Positions 45,229 through 53,552 of a DNA stretch of 64,000 nucleotides are shown one piece after another. The DNA is taken from the NCBI RefSeq assembly GCF_002008225.1, contig NZ_MRDH01000002.1, positions 124,001-188,000 on the forward strand, written 5' to 3'. The notes beneath the pieces were generated by a model, which saw only the letters and a program-made list of their open reading frames with translations, made no database searches and was not told where the DNA came from. The stretch comes from Agrobacterium salinitolerans. GTDB taxonomy: Bacteria > Pseudomonadota > Alphaproteobacteria > Rhizobiales > Rhizobiaceae. Each line of letters starts with the position of its first letter. Position 1 is the stretch's first letter. A program made the translations under genes and the position numbers.

Positions 45229-46476
45229 TCATTCCACGATCTCCGCAGTCTCCAGCACCGCATGCAGCAGCACATCGCAGCCAGCCTTTGCCCATTCCGG
45301 CGAAATCTCTTCCGCTTCGTTGTGCGAAAGCCCGTCCACGCAGGGGCAGAAGATCATGGTGGAAGGGGCGACCCGTGCGGTCCAGCAGGCATCGTGGCCG
45401 GCGCCGGAGATGATGTCCATGTGGCTATAACCCAGTTTTTCGGCGGCATTGCGCACGCGGCCCACCAGCACCGGATCGAAGGTGACGGGATCGAAATGGC
45501 CGATGGCCTCGATCGAGCAGCCGACGCCGAGTTCTTCGGCGATAGCGGGCACCTCGCGTTCGAAGATGGCCCGCATGTTGTCGAGCTTCGCCTGCGAGGG
45601 GGTTCTAAGGTCGATGGTGAAAACCACCTTGCCGGGCAGGACATTGCGGGAATTGGGCGTGAAGATCATCTGGCCGACGCCGGCCACGGCGCCGGGCTGG
45701 TGGGCCATTGCCACTTCCTGCACTTTTTCAAGAATGCGGGCGGCGGCTAGACCGGCATTGACGCGCATGGCCATCGGCGTCGAGCCGGTATGGGCTTCCT
45801 TGCCGGTCAGCGTCACTTCCAGCCACCACAGGCCCTGGCAATGGGTGACGACGCCGATCTGTTTTCCTTCCGCCTCCAGGATCGGCCCCTGCTCGATGTG
45901 ATATTCGAAATAGGCGTGCATCTTGCGCGCGCCGACCTCTTCCTCACCCAGCCAGCCGATGCGCTGCAGCTCCTCGCCATAGGTCTTGCCGTCGGTATCG
46001 GTGCGGCTATAGGCGTAATCGAGATCGTGAATGCCAGCGAAGACGCCGGAAGCCAGCATGGCGGGCGCGAAGCGCGCGCCTTCTTCATTCGACCAGTTGG
46101 TGACGGTGATCGGGTGTCTGGTTTTGATATTGAGGTCGTTCAGGCTACGCACCACTTCCAGCCCGGCCAGCACGCCAAGCACGCCGTCGTACTTGCCGCC
46201 GGTCGGCTGGGTGTCGAGATGGCTGCCGATATAGACCGGCAACGCGTCCGGGTCTTCGCCGGGGCGGGTGGCGAACATGGTGCCCATGCGGTCGACGCCC
46301 ATCGTCATACCCGCCGCCTCGCACCAGCGCTGAAACAGGCGGCGGCCTTCCGCATCCTCATCCGTCAGTGTGCGGCGATTATTGCCGCCGGCGATGCCGG
46401 GGCCAATCTTCGCCATGTCCATCAGACTGTCCCACAGACGGTCGCCATTGACCGTCAAGTTCTTACCCGCCGTCAT
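45229..46476 (-). CDS. beta-ureidopropionase / N-carbamoyl amino acid amidohydrolase (M20 family)
   Basis: A 415-residue zinc amidohydrolase of the M20/AllC-HyuC-AmaB family. Metal and catalytic motifs: GSHLDTQPTGGKYDG (about 83-97), TNWSNEEGARF, YHIEQGP, and SGAGHDACW, plus the dimer-domain residues in GKEAHTGSTPM. It should hydrolyse N-carbamoyl-beta-alanine to beta-alanine, carbon dioxide and ammonia. It is the promoter-proximal gene of the pyrimidine operon and is divergent from rutR, with a RutR-like operator in the 259-base gap. Allantoate amidohydrolase is a close relative, but hydA next door favours the pyrimidine role. Confidence 0.9.
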   Translation of the reverse strand: MTAGKNLTVNGDRLWDSLMDMAKIGPGIAGGNNRRTLTDEDAEGRRLFQRWCEAAGMTMGVDRMGTMFATRPGEDPDALPVYIGSHLDTQPTGGKYDGVLGVLAGLEVVRSLNDLNIKTRHPITVTNWSNEEGARFAPAMLASGVFAGIHDLDYAYSRTDTDGKTYGEELQRIGWLGEEEVGARKMHAYFEYHIEQGPILEAEGKQIGVVTHCQGLWWLEVTLTGKEAHTGSTPMAMRVNAGLAAARILEKVQEVAMAHQPGAVAGVGQMIFTPNSRNVLPGKVVFTIDLRTPSQAKLDNMRAIFEREVPAIAEELGVGCSIEAIGHFDPVTFDPVLVGRVRNAAEKLGYSHMDIISGAGHDACWTARVAPSTMIFCPCVDGLSHNEAEEISPEWAKAGCDVLLHAVLETAEIVE

Positions 46477-46585
46477 GCAGTGTCGTCCTCACCTGTTTTG
46501 TTTTTATCAAAGCAAAGCTTGTGCCGTTCCCTTTTTTGCCGGTTAAGATAACAGCCATTGCCTTGTGGCGGCGATGGTGGATAAA

Positions 46586-46601
46586 TTGACCGGCTGGTAA
46601 A
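46586..46601. promoter_or_regulatory. RutR-like operator between the pyrimidine operon and rutR
   Basis: TTGACCGGCTGGTAAA compares with the RutR consensus TTGACCA-NN-TGGTCAA, differing at two defined positions. It lies 110 bases upstream of the ureidopropionase start and 135 upstream of the divergent rutR start. Confidence 0.65.
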
Positions 46602-46735
46602 CATTGCAAATTCGCACTGGCGTCAGCAAGGGATTTTGTGACGAATCGCAGTAATTTTGCCTAAGCTATGAACGGCGATTATTTTTTAAGCATACTGTAG
46701 CGGCAATTGCATTGAAAAGAAACAGAGAGCTGAGA

Positions 46736-47377
46736 ATGGCCATACCGCGCGCAGCGAAAACACAGAAGCGGACCCGCATTCAGGAGGAAAAGCAGGAAGC
46801 GATTCTTGAAGCTGCGCTCAGTGTTTTTTCCACGAATGGGTTCCGCGGCTCCACCATCGACCAGATTGCCGAGGCGGCCGGCATGTCCAAGCCGAACGTG
46901 CTTTATTATTTCCGCACCAAGGAGGCGATGCATCGCGCGCTGATCGAGCGAGTGCTGGATACATGGCTCGACCCGCTGCGCGCCTTTGACGCCGAGGGTA
47001 ATCCCGAAAGCGAAATCCGCTCCTACATTCGCCGCAAGCTGGAAATGTCGCGGGATTTTCCGCGTGAAAGCCGCCTGTTCGCCAATGAAATCCTGCAGGG
47101 CGCGCCCCATATCGAGGACGAACTGAAAGGCCCGCTGAAACAGCTGGTGGATGAGAAGGCAGAAGTGATCCGCGCCTGGGTGAAGGCCGGGCGGATGGCC
47201 AAATGCGACCCCTACCACCTCATTTTCTCTATCTGGTCGACCACTCAGCACTATGCCGATTTCGATGTGCAGGTGCGGGCGGTGCTGGGGGACAGACACG
47301 GTGGCGACGGGCGTTTCGAAGATGCGGCCCGCCATCTCGAGCAGCTTTTCATGGGCGGATTACGGATAACCGGCTGA
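46736..47377 (+). CDS. rutR: RutR-type TetR-family regulator of pyrimidine metabolism
   Basis: A 213-residue TetR-family protein. The HTH lies in about residues 20-65 (ILEAALSVFSTNGFRGSTID, AGMSKPNVLYYFRTKEAM). The C-terminal ligand domain has DFPRESRLFANEILQGAPHI and FSIWSTTQHYADFDVQV, matching RutR, whose ligands in E. coli are uracil and thymine. The start at 46736 is preceded by AGAGAG; a TTG at 46712 is unlikely. Divergent from the pyrimidine operon with a RutR-like box between, so it probably represses that operon until pyrimidine is present. Confidence 0.88.
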   Translation: MAIPRAAKTQKRTRIQEEKQEAILEAALSVFSTNGFRGSTIDQIAEAAGMSKPNVLYYFRTKEAMHRALIERVLDTWLDPLRAFDAEGNPESEIRSYIRRKLEMSRDFPRESRLFANEILQGAPHIEDELKGPLKQLVDEKAEVIRAWVKAGRMAKCDPYHLIFSIWSTTQHYADFDVQVRAVLGDRHGGDGRFEDAARHLEQLFMGGLRITG

Positions 47378-47535
47378 GCATCGCCGGATTTTCAGCGCCT
47401 GAGCGTGCTGCGAAAAACATGATGAAAATTATCACCTTTATACTTTACTCCAAAACTCATCTTTATTATGGTGCCGGCATCCCGAATGTCGGGGCCCAAT
47501 ATCGGGGTATCAAAAACCAACCGGCAGGTGAGGGA

Positions 47536-47961
47536 ATGGCACGCAAGGAAAAGAAGAAGGCCGAACGTGGCGGCAAGCAGGGCAAGGGCGAGCCGCAGAC
47601 TGAAAAGGTGGCGGCCGAAGAGCAGCTCTCGGGTCCGAAAAGCTTTCTTTATGTCGGCGGCCGTGACTGTCAGGTTGCCCATCTTCGCCAGATCGCCAGC
47701 AATTTCGGCGCGGAGCTCATTCATCACGACGGCGGCCTGCGTGAAGCCGTCTCCCGCATCGATACCGTTCTTCCCTCCGTCGACTGCGTTTTCTGCCCGA
47801 TCGACTGTATCAGCCACGATGCGTGTCTGCGGGTGAAGTCCGGTTGCAAGAAATTCGGCAAGACGTTCATTCCGCTGCGCAATGGCAGCAAATCCAGTCT
47901 GGAGCGGGCGCTGCAGACGATGAATGAACGGACCCCCAACGATGAGCGACGAGCGCAATAA
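47536..47961 (+). CDS. DUF2325 family protein
   Basis: A 141-residue protein. The first 35 residues are very basic (MARKEKKKAERGGKQGKGEP); the DUF2325 domain follows with FLYVGGRDCQVAHLRQIASN, AELIHHDGG and CVFCPIDCISHDACLRVKSG, closing with KTFIPLRNGSKSSLERAL. Four cysteines in the CxxPxDCxSHDxC region could bind metal. The ATG at 47536 follows AGGTGAGGG. Function is unknown; members elsewhere are associated with oxygen or metal regulation, which I cannot confirm. The next gene overlaps its end. Confidence 0.78.
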   Translation: MARKEKKKAERGGKQGKGEPQTEKVAAEEQLSGPKSFLYVGGRDCQVAHLRQIASNFGAELIHHDGGLREAVSRIDTVLPSVDCVFCPIDCISHDACLRVKSGCKKFGKTFIPLRNGSKSSLERALQTMNERTPNDERRAQ

Positions 47962-48232
47962 TTTTAAGGGCGAAGAGCCGACGGCAGACGAGGCCTGCCG
48001 CGTGGAACTGCACAAGATGGCCGAACAGGCTGCCGATCCGGCCCTGACGGAAATCTATGAAATGGTCGGCGAACGCCAAAGGCGCAACCGCGCCGCGACC
48101 GCCGTCGGCAATGTGGCGATCTTTCCCCATCTGCGCACCCGCCAGCCCGGCGAAGCACCACCCTTTGCACTCGGCGAGGCGGCGAAAAAGGGCCGCAACA
48201 TCCTGCCGTTTCGCTGGACGCGGCGGCGTTAA
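47942..48232 (+). CDS. small conserved hypothetical protein
   Basis: A 96-residue soluble protein, MSDERNNFKGEEPTADEACR at the N-terminus and a basic end (FRWTRRR). No cysteine cluster or hydrophobic helix is visible, and I recognise no family. It overlaps the DUF2325 gene by 20 bases and is probably cotranscribed with it. Coding is supported by strong third-position GC and absence of a better frame. A start at ATG 47924 is also possible. Confidence 0.6.
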   Translation: MSDERNNFKGEEPTADEACRVELHKMAEQAADPALTEIYEMVGERQRRNRAATAVGNVAIFPHLRTRQPGEAPPFALGEAAKKGRNILPFRWTRRR

Positions 48233-48238
48233 GGCCGA

Positions 48239-48604
48239 TCAGCCTTTCGGCTTCAGAAACGCACCGGCGCAGAGCACCAGCCATCCCGCGATCATTCCGA
48301 GGCCACCCAGGGGGGCCGCGTAGGCAAACAGGCTGTGGCCTGAAAAATGTCTGGTGACGAGATCACCAACAAAGACCGCCGTGCCGAGGCCGAGGATCAG
48401 GCCCGCCGGAATGGCGGTTCTGATGCGGTTAGCGCCAATATTGAGCGCCACCAGCACCGGCGCATGCGCCAGCGCCATGGCCGAGGCATTGCCCAGCATA
48501 TAGGTTTCACCGGTATGGGTCGCGGCGGCGGCAAGCATGACGCCGGCAGCACCCAGGAGGCTACCAAGCAGCAGAATGAAGGCGCGCAGTCTCTCGTGGG
48601 TCAT
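48239..48604 (-). CDS. DUF423 family membrane protein
   Basis: A 121-residue inner-membrane protein with four hydrophobic helices: FILLLGSLLGAAGVMLAAAA, a segment around AMALAHAPVLVALNIG, GLILGLGTAVFVGDLV and AAPLGGLGMIAGWLVLCAGA. This is the DUF423/YgdD pattern, of unknown role. Its start overlaps the stop of the truncated haemoglobin gene by four bases, so it is translated from the same message. Confidence 0.83.
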   Translation of the reverse strand: MTHERLRAFILLLGSLLGAAGVMLAAAATHTGETYMLGNASAMALAHAPVLVALNIGANRIRTAIPAGLILGLGTAVFVGDLVTRHFSGHSLFAYAAPLGGLGMIAGWLVLCAGAFLKPKG

Positions 48605-49002
48605 GGCTTATCCGCTTCCTGGTTCTGCATGTGAAAGGCCAGCCGCTCCACCGGCGCCCAGATGATCTCGCGCAGCTTCGCATTTTCTATCGTCTCATCC
48701 ATGGCGCGGCGGAAGCACAGCAGCCATTCATCCCGCTCGGCGGGGCCGATAGGGGCGACGAAATGGCGACGGCGCAACATCGGGTGGCCGTGTTTTTCGA
48801 CATAGACGGGCGGTCCGCCAAGATATCCGGTCAGGTAGTCGTAAAACTTCGCCTCGCTGCCGGAAAGATCGACAGGATGGATGGCGCGGCAGCGTGCGGC
48901 CTCGGGCAGGGTATCCATCAATTCATAAAAACGCCGGGTGAGCGCCCTGACGGTCGCATCGCCACCGATCGCTTCGTAAAGGGTAACGGTCTCGCCGCTC
49001 AT
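48601..49002 (-). CDS. group II truncated haemoglobin
   Basis: A 133-residue globin. Landmarks: TLYEAIGGDATVRALTRRFY (with the B10 tyrosine), YDYLTGYLGGPPVYVEKHGH, the proximal histidine in MLRRRHF and the G8 tryptophan in ERDEWLLCFRRAM. This is the trHbO-type group, linked to oxygen or nitric-oxide chemistry and to thiol redox partners. The start at 49002 is set by the family; the frame is open to 49056. It is cotranscribed with the DUF423 gene. Confidence 0.9.
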   Translation of the reverse strand: MSGETVTLYEAIGGDATVRALTRRFYELMDTLPEAARCRAIHPVDLSGSEAKFYDYLTGYLGGPPVYVEKHGHPMLRRRHFVAPIGPAERDEWLLCFRRAMDETIENAKLREIIWAPVERLAFHMQNQEADKP

Positions 49003-49103
49003 CGTCGCCTCCTTGGACCCTGCGGTCCTTATCGCTTTCCGGGCCAGCGAGTGCAACAGGGAAAGACGGGATGCGACATTTGGGACATCGTGCCCATAAA
49101 ACG

Positions 49104-49460
49104 TCAGTTGTCAGGCCCGACGGATTGTTGAATAGCTTGGACGGCTATTTTGAGTGGTGCGACATGTTCGGTCACCACCGCCCAGATCACATCATCCGCG
49201 ACTTTGTGGTATTCATGTCGTAGAATATTGCCGATCCCGTGAATCTGTTTCCACGGAATTTCAGGCGCAACGTCCCGCAATAATTCCGCCGGGATGTGCC
49301 GTGATGCCTCGGAAATGATCTCCAAAGCGCGCTGTACGGCGAGCTTGAGGAGCCAGTTCTGCTAGAAGTCGTCCAGTGATAGTCCGGCGGTGTGCGTTTC
49401 GATGCCTTGGATCGCGTCCAGCATTTCGCTGAGAACCGGCCAGATCCTCCGTTTTATCAT
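49104..49460 (-). pseudogene. hepT: HepT-like (DUF86) toxin gene interrupted by an in-frame TAG
   Basis: Reading from the ATG at 49460 gives MIKRRIWPVLSEMLDAIQGI and twelve more residues, then TAG at 49364-49362 (codon 33), then an uninterrupted frame of 85 codons with LAVQRALEIISEASRHIPAE, PWKQIHGIGNILRHEYHKV and DVIWAVV to the natural stop. Both halves match HepT/DUF86 in one frame, so a single base change explains the break. The ATG overlaps the stop of the mntA-like antitoxin gene (TGATG), the normal arrangement of the pair. A remnant could start at TTG 49325. Intact HepT is an HEPN ribonuclease; this copy should be inactive unless the amber codon is suppressed. Confidence 0.82.
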
Positions 49461-49756
49461 CAGAATATCCGCACTGCGGATTGCTCGATGTCGGCGCGGA
49501 GCAGCGGGTGGAGGCTGTCGCGGGTGGTCACGTCCACCTCCATCGCCAGTTCGTCTTCCAGAAACTGCTTGATGCCGACGAGATCGATCAGCGAAAAGCG
49601 GCCGTCCTGATCGTAATCGATGAAGACATCCAGATCGCTTGCGGTCAGTGCTTCATCGCGGGCGGTCGATCCAAAAACATAAAGCGATGTCGCGCCCATG
49701 CTTTTCATGGCATGGGCGTGCATTTTGAGTTTCCTGATGGCCTCTGCTCTCTTCAT
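49460..49756 (-). CDS. mntA: MntA-type nucleotidyltransferase antitoxin
   Basis: A 98-residue minimal nucleotidyltransferase. The GS-x10-DxD motif is exact: G29-S30 in YVFGSTARDEALTASDLDVF with D41 and D43. The C-terminal half (FLEDELAMEVDVTTRDSLHP) is typical. In known pairs MntA AMPylates a tyrosine of HepT to neutralise it. Here the antitoxin gene is intact while the downstream toxin frame has a nonsense codon. It lies between the truncated haemoglobin and phosphomannomutase genes and shows no sign of a mobile context. Confidence 0.87.
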   Translation of the reverse strand: MKRAEAIRKLKMHAHAMKSMGATSLYVFGSTARDEALTASDLDVFIDYDQDGRFSLIDLVGIKQFLEDELAMEVDVTTRDSLHPLLRADIEQSAVRIF

Positions 49757-49794
49757 GCGGCAAGCTTACACCATCGTGCAGGTGGCATCCAGAC

Positions 49795-51210
49795 TCAGCC
49801 AAAATTACGGATGAGATCGAGCCCCTTTTTCAGAAGCGTTTCGGCCTCATCCTGATTGGCGGCTTCGACGTAGCAGCGCATTTCCGGGGCGTTGCCGGAA
49901 GGGCGGAAATGAATGGTGCTGCCATCGGTGAGCGCCACGCGCAGGCCGTCGATGTCGCTCAGCGCCTTTACCGTGCCGACCGGGGCGAGGAAGGTTTCGA
50001 GATTGTCGCGGGAGGCGCGCAGATGTGTCATCAGCGCGGCGCTCTTTTCCTGGGCGAAATTTTCCAGGCGGTCGGCGGCGGCGACCGGCAGGTTGTAGGC
50101 GGCGGCGATCTGCGACAGCGGCATTTTCTGTTCCGCCGAGAGAAGCAGCACGGCGAGAACCGGCAGGAAGCTGTCACGCGTCGGCAGAGGCGAAAGCGGC
50201 CTGCCGTTGAGCGTGAAGGCGGAGGCCGTCAGCAGGCCGCCATTGGCCTCGAAGCCCATGACGCCGTTCTTGCCGGCGGCGAGCGCCTCAGCCATGCCCG
50301 CGATCACGAAGGGGGAGCCGACCTTGGTGCGGACGACGTCGAACGAACCGTTGGCCTCGATACCCGAATTGGAGGTGACGGGGGTAACGACCACGCCGGC
50401 GCCGAGGAAATTTGCGGTGATCAGGCCGATAAGGTCGCCGCGCAGCGGCATGCCGTTTTCATCGGTCAGCAGGGGGCGGTCGCCGTCGCCATCGGCGGAA
50501 ACGATGGCGTCGAGACCGTGCTCCGGCGACCATTTTTTGAGAAGGGCCAGCGTTTCCGGGGAGACTGCTTCAGTATCGACGGGGATGAAGGTTTCGGAGC
50601 GGCCGAGCGGAACGACCTCCGCCCCATAATGGGCAAGCACGTCGACAAAGAGATCGCGCGCCACCGTGCTGTGCTGGTAAACACCGATCCTGAGGCCGGA
50701 CAGCGCCTTTTCCGGCAGCAACGCGATGTTGCGCTCGTAGAAAAGTTCGGCTGCGGTGGCGGAATGGTCTTCGGCGGTCGCCGCCTCGGCGCTTATGCCT
50801 TCGGCTTCGATTTCGGCGGCAAGAGCGGCAATCGCCGTCTCGTCCTGCTTGTCGATTTCGCCGTCCGGGCGGTAGAACTTGATGCCGTTGCGGTCGGCCG
50901 GGATATGCGAACCGGTGATCATCAGCGCGCCGGCCTTCAGCGACAGGCCGTAAAGCGCCAGCGCCGGTGTCGGCACGGCGCCGCAATCGAACGGGGTCAG
51001 GCCGGCTTTTTTGAGCGCGGCGATGCAGGTGGCGGAAACTTCCGGGCTCGAATCGCGGAAATCGCGGCCGACGAGAATGGGGTCGCCCGCCTTTGCCTGG
51101 CCCGATATGAGAAGGTGTTTTGCAAATGCCGTGGCATAGACGGCCGAGGCTTTTCCTTTCAGATCGACGGAGAGGCCGCGAAGGCCGCTCGTTCCAAATT
51201 TCAGGCTCAT
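49795..51210 (-). CDS. phosphomannomutase (alpha-D-phosphohexomutase family)
   Basis: A 471-residue mutase that interconverts mannose-6- and -1-phosphate (or a related hexose phosphate). N-terminal FGTSGLRGLSVDL, the phosphoserine loop ITGSHIPADRNGIKF (S about residue 98), the metal loop SADGDGDRP, the sugar loop GFEANGG and the phosphate-binding RPSGNAPEMR are all in order. The usual TASHNP serine loop is replaced by TGSHIPAD, a variant seen in this subfamily. The start at 51210 fits the family; the longer frame to 51315 is not coding in character. It borders a polysaccharide locus, so it probably supplies nucleotide-sugar precursors. Confidence 0.88.
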   Translation of the reverse strand: MSLKFGTSGLRGLSVDLKGKASAVYATAFAKHLLISGQAKAGDPILVGRDFRDSSPEVSATCIAALKKAGLTPFDCGAVPTPALALYGLSLKAGALMITGSHIPADRNGIKFYRPDGEIDKQDETAIAALAAEIEAEGISAEAATAEDHSATAAELFYERNIALLPEKALSGLRIGVYQHSTVARDLFVDVLAHYGAEVVPLGRSETFIPVDTEAVSPETLALLKKWSPEHGLDAIVSADGDGDRPLLTDENGMPLRGDLIGLITANFLGAGVVVTPVTSNSGIEANGSFDVVRTKVGSPFVIAGMAEALAAGKNGVMGFEANGGLLTASAFTLNGRPLSPLPTRDSFLPVLAVLLLSAEQKMPLSQIAAAYNLPVAAADRLENFAQEKSAALMTHLRASRDNLETFLAPVGTVKALSDIDGLRVALTDGSTIHFRPSGNAPEMRCYVEAANQDEAETLLKKGLDLIRNFG

Positions 51211-51467
51211 GCCAAACTCCGTTTCGATAAAATCTTTGAGGGTCAAATGGATAATGCAAAAATATAACGGTTGAAAGAACCGTATCGATCCATCCAAGTC
51301 AATCATCCCTTTCAACGTGGCCGCGAATAGGCGATGATGGCGGGACCGATGCGGGTAACCTAAAATTCACCCGTCATATTTAAACTTGTCCGTCGATGGC
51401 GGCTCTGGCGACGGTGGGAACCCTCTGTTGCCGGCCTTTTTTTGGTTCGTTCGAGTTGGATTGGCTG

Positions 51468-53090
51468 ATGTACAGGCTTCAAAAGGCGGGACATAAGCAG
51501 GCACGCCCGCTCAATGAAAAAACGGCGCCTGCCGCGAGAACCCATGGTTCCCTGCTGGACGATCTGGTGGACGAGGACGAGGTTTTCGAGCGCACGGTGC
51601 TGAAGGACCATCTTGAGCCGAAACCGTCGAAGACCGCCGCTGCGCCGGCCGCTGCCGAGACGCCGGTAAAGGCTGCTTCGCCGAGCGGCAATCTGGCGGC
51701 TGCGCTGCCGGGCCTGAAACATATCGACAGGATCGGTGTGGATGACGTCATCCTCTGGCTTCGCAGAGGTGTCGTCTGGATCGTGCTGGCGATCATTCTC
51801 TGCGTCGCCGGCGCACTCACTTACGCCTCTATGACGCCGCCGCGCTACAAGGCCTATACGGATATCGTCGTTAATCCCTCCAATCTGAACGTCGTTAATG
51901 ATGGGGTGTTTTCGCCCAACCAGCAGCGTGACACACAGATACTCGAGGTGGAAAGCAAGCTGCGCACCATCACTTCGCGCAACGTGCTGGCGCGGGTGGT
52001 GGACGAGCTGAAGCTCGATCAGGACCCTGAATTCATCAGCCCGCCGCCGCTTGCGCGGCTGAAGGCAATGTTCTCATCGAAACCGGAAGACGATGACAAC
52101 CGCGTCGGCGCGCTTCGTTCACTGGGGGATCGGGTGGCGGCGGAACGCGACCCGCGCTCCTTCGTGGTCACGCTTTCGGTCTGGACCAATGATGCCGAAA
52201 AATCGGTGACGGTCTCCAAGGCCATCGTGAAAGCTTTCGAAAGCGAACTGTTCCAGACGACCTCCGACAGCAGCCAGCGTGTCGTTGACGATCTCAAGAA
52301 GCGGCTGGAGGAAATGCGCGAAAATGTGACCATCGCCGAAAAGCGCGTGGCCGATTTCCGCCGCGAGAACGGTTTGCAGGAAAATAATGGCCAACTCGTC
52401 AGCAATCTCGCCTCCGGCGAGCTGAATGCGCAGGTGCTTGCGACCCAGCAGCGGCTGATCCAGGAGGAATCCCGCCTGAAGCAGATGGAGGCGGCGATTG
52501 CCCAGAACCGCACGCAAAGCGACGCCATCTTTGACAGCCAGACCATGAACACCATCCGCGCGCAATATAGCACCCTGCAGCAGCAGATCGGCGCGATGAC
52601 GCTGACCTATGGCGCACGCCATCCGCGTCTGGCGACGGCGGGTGCGGAGCGGGCAATGCTGGAACGCGGCATGGCGGACGAGGCGCGGCGCATCCTGCAG
52701 GCGGCCAAGATCAATGTCGCCGAAGCGCGCTCCTCGCTGGATGCGCTGAGGCTGAAGGCCGTGGCGGAACGCGCCAATGTCTTTACCGACAATGAGGCGC
52801 AGGTGCGGCTGCGCGATCTGGAGCGCGACGCCCGCTCGGCGGCGGCGATTTATGAGACTTACCTCACCCGCTCGCGCCAGCTTGCCGAACAGCAGTCGAT
52901 CGATTCCACCAATGTGCGGGTGATTTCGCAGCCGGTTGCCCCCAATTCCAGAAGCTGGCCGCCGGGCAAGCTGACCTTCCTGATCGCCGGCGGCATGGGC
53001 GGACTGTTCCTCGGTCTTGGCATTGCCGTGGCGCTCGGTCTCTGGGGTTATCTGCGCCGGGACGAACACGCGGATGTCGTGGCGCGGTAA
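51468..53090 (+). CDS. Wzz/GumC-type polysaccharide chain-length and export protein
   Basis: A 540-residue polysaccharide co-polymerase. The cytoplasmic N-terminus (about 95 residues, Ala/Pro rich) precedes TM1 (WIVLAIILCVAGALTYASM), the Wzz motif with PPRYKAYTDIVVNP, a long periplasmic coiled-coil region (about 255-470, with RRENGLQENNGQLVSNLASG) and TM2 (LTFLIAGGMGGLFLGLGIAV) preceded by PNSRSWPPGK, the proline-rich GumC/ExoP signature. No C-terminal tyrosine-kinase domain is present. It starts the polysaccharide locus on the plus strand. The ATG at 51468 is preferred; 51396 is also open and lacks a ribosome site. Confidence 0.88.
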   Translation: MYRLQKAGHKQARPLNEKTAPAARTHGSLLDDLVDEDEVFERTVLKDHLEPKPSKTAAAPAAAETPVKAASPSGNLAAALPGLKHIDRIGVDDVILWLRRGVVWIVLAIILCVAGALTYASMTPPRYKAYTDIVVNPSNLNVVNDGVFSPNQQRDTQILEVESKLRTITSRNVLARVVDELKLDQDPEFISPPPLARLKAMFSSKPEDDDNRVGALRSLGDRVAAERDPRSFVVTLSVWTNDAEKSVTVSKAIVKAFESELFQTTSDSSQRVVDDLKKRLEEMRENVTIAEKRVADFRRENGLQENNGQLVSNLASGELNAQVLATQQRLIQEESRLKQMEAAIAQNRTQSDAIFDSQTMNTIRAQYSTLQQQIGAMTLTYGARHPRLATAGAERAMLERGMADEARRILQAAKINVAEARSSLDALRLKAVAERANVFTDNEAQVRLRDLERDARSAAAIYETYLTRSRQLAEQQSIDSTNVRVISQPVAPNSRSWPPGKLTFLIAGGMGGLFLGLGIAVALGLWGYLRRDEHADVVAR

Positions 53091-53112
53091 GACGAGGCGG
53101 CTGCGTGTCGCC

Positions 53113-53322
53113 TTATTCTTCCGAAATCAGACCGTCATAAACCTCGAGCAGGGCGGCGGCGATGGCCGCGCCCAGCGCATTGCCGGCATCGCGAATACCG
53201 GCCTCGTCTCCATCGCGAACCGAAATGGCAAGGTCGGACGCTTCGTTGGCGACGATTTCTTTTGCCCGTTCTATCGCCCAGAGGCCGAAATCGCCGCGAT
53301 TGTCGATCGAGATTGTTTCCAT
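53113..53322 (-). CDS. small conserved hypothetical protein
   Basis: A 69-residue acidic protein, METISIDNRGDFGLWAIERA to an end GLISEE. It is predicted helical and soluble, with no cysteine. GAAGGG lies upstream of the ATG. I recognise no family. It is transcribed against the Wzz gene, with 22 bases between the two stops. Coding status rests on codon use and a proper ribosome site. Confidence 0.55.
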   Translation of the reverse strand: METISIDNRGDFGLWAIERAKEIVANEASDLAISVRDGDEAGIRDAGNALGAAIAAALLEVYDGLISEE

Positions 53323-53552
53323 GGCCGGAGCCCTTCCGTGGTTTGATTTCCGCGTCCCTTAACCCATCGGTTGGAAAACCGGAATAGTCAGAAAATGTGG
53401 CGCACAACCTTCAGGCGTGTAAAATGCCCACTGCATACGGGGATTTATAAAAATATTAATGATAGTTCTTCGTAGTGTCTGAAGCCTTATACCCTATGCA
53501 TAAGCGTGACTATAACAATGAAACGATGCCTATCTTGGACACCGGACAGATC

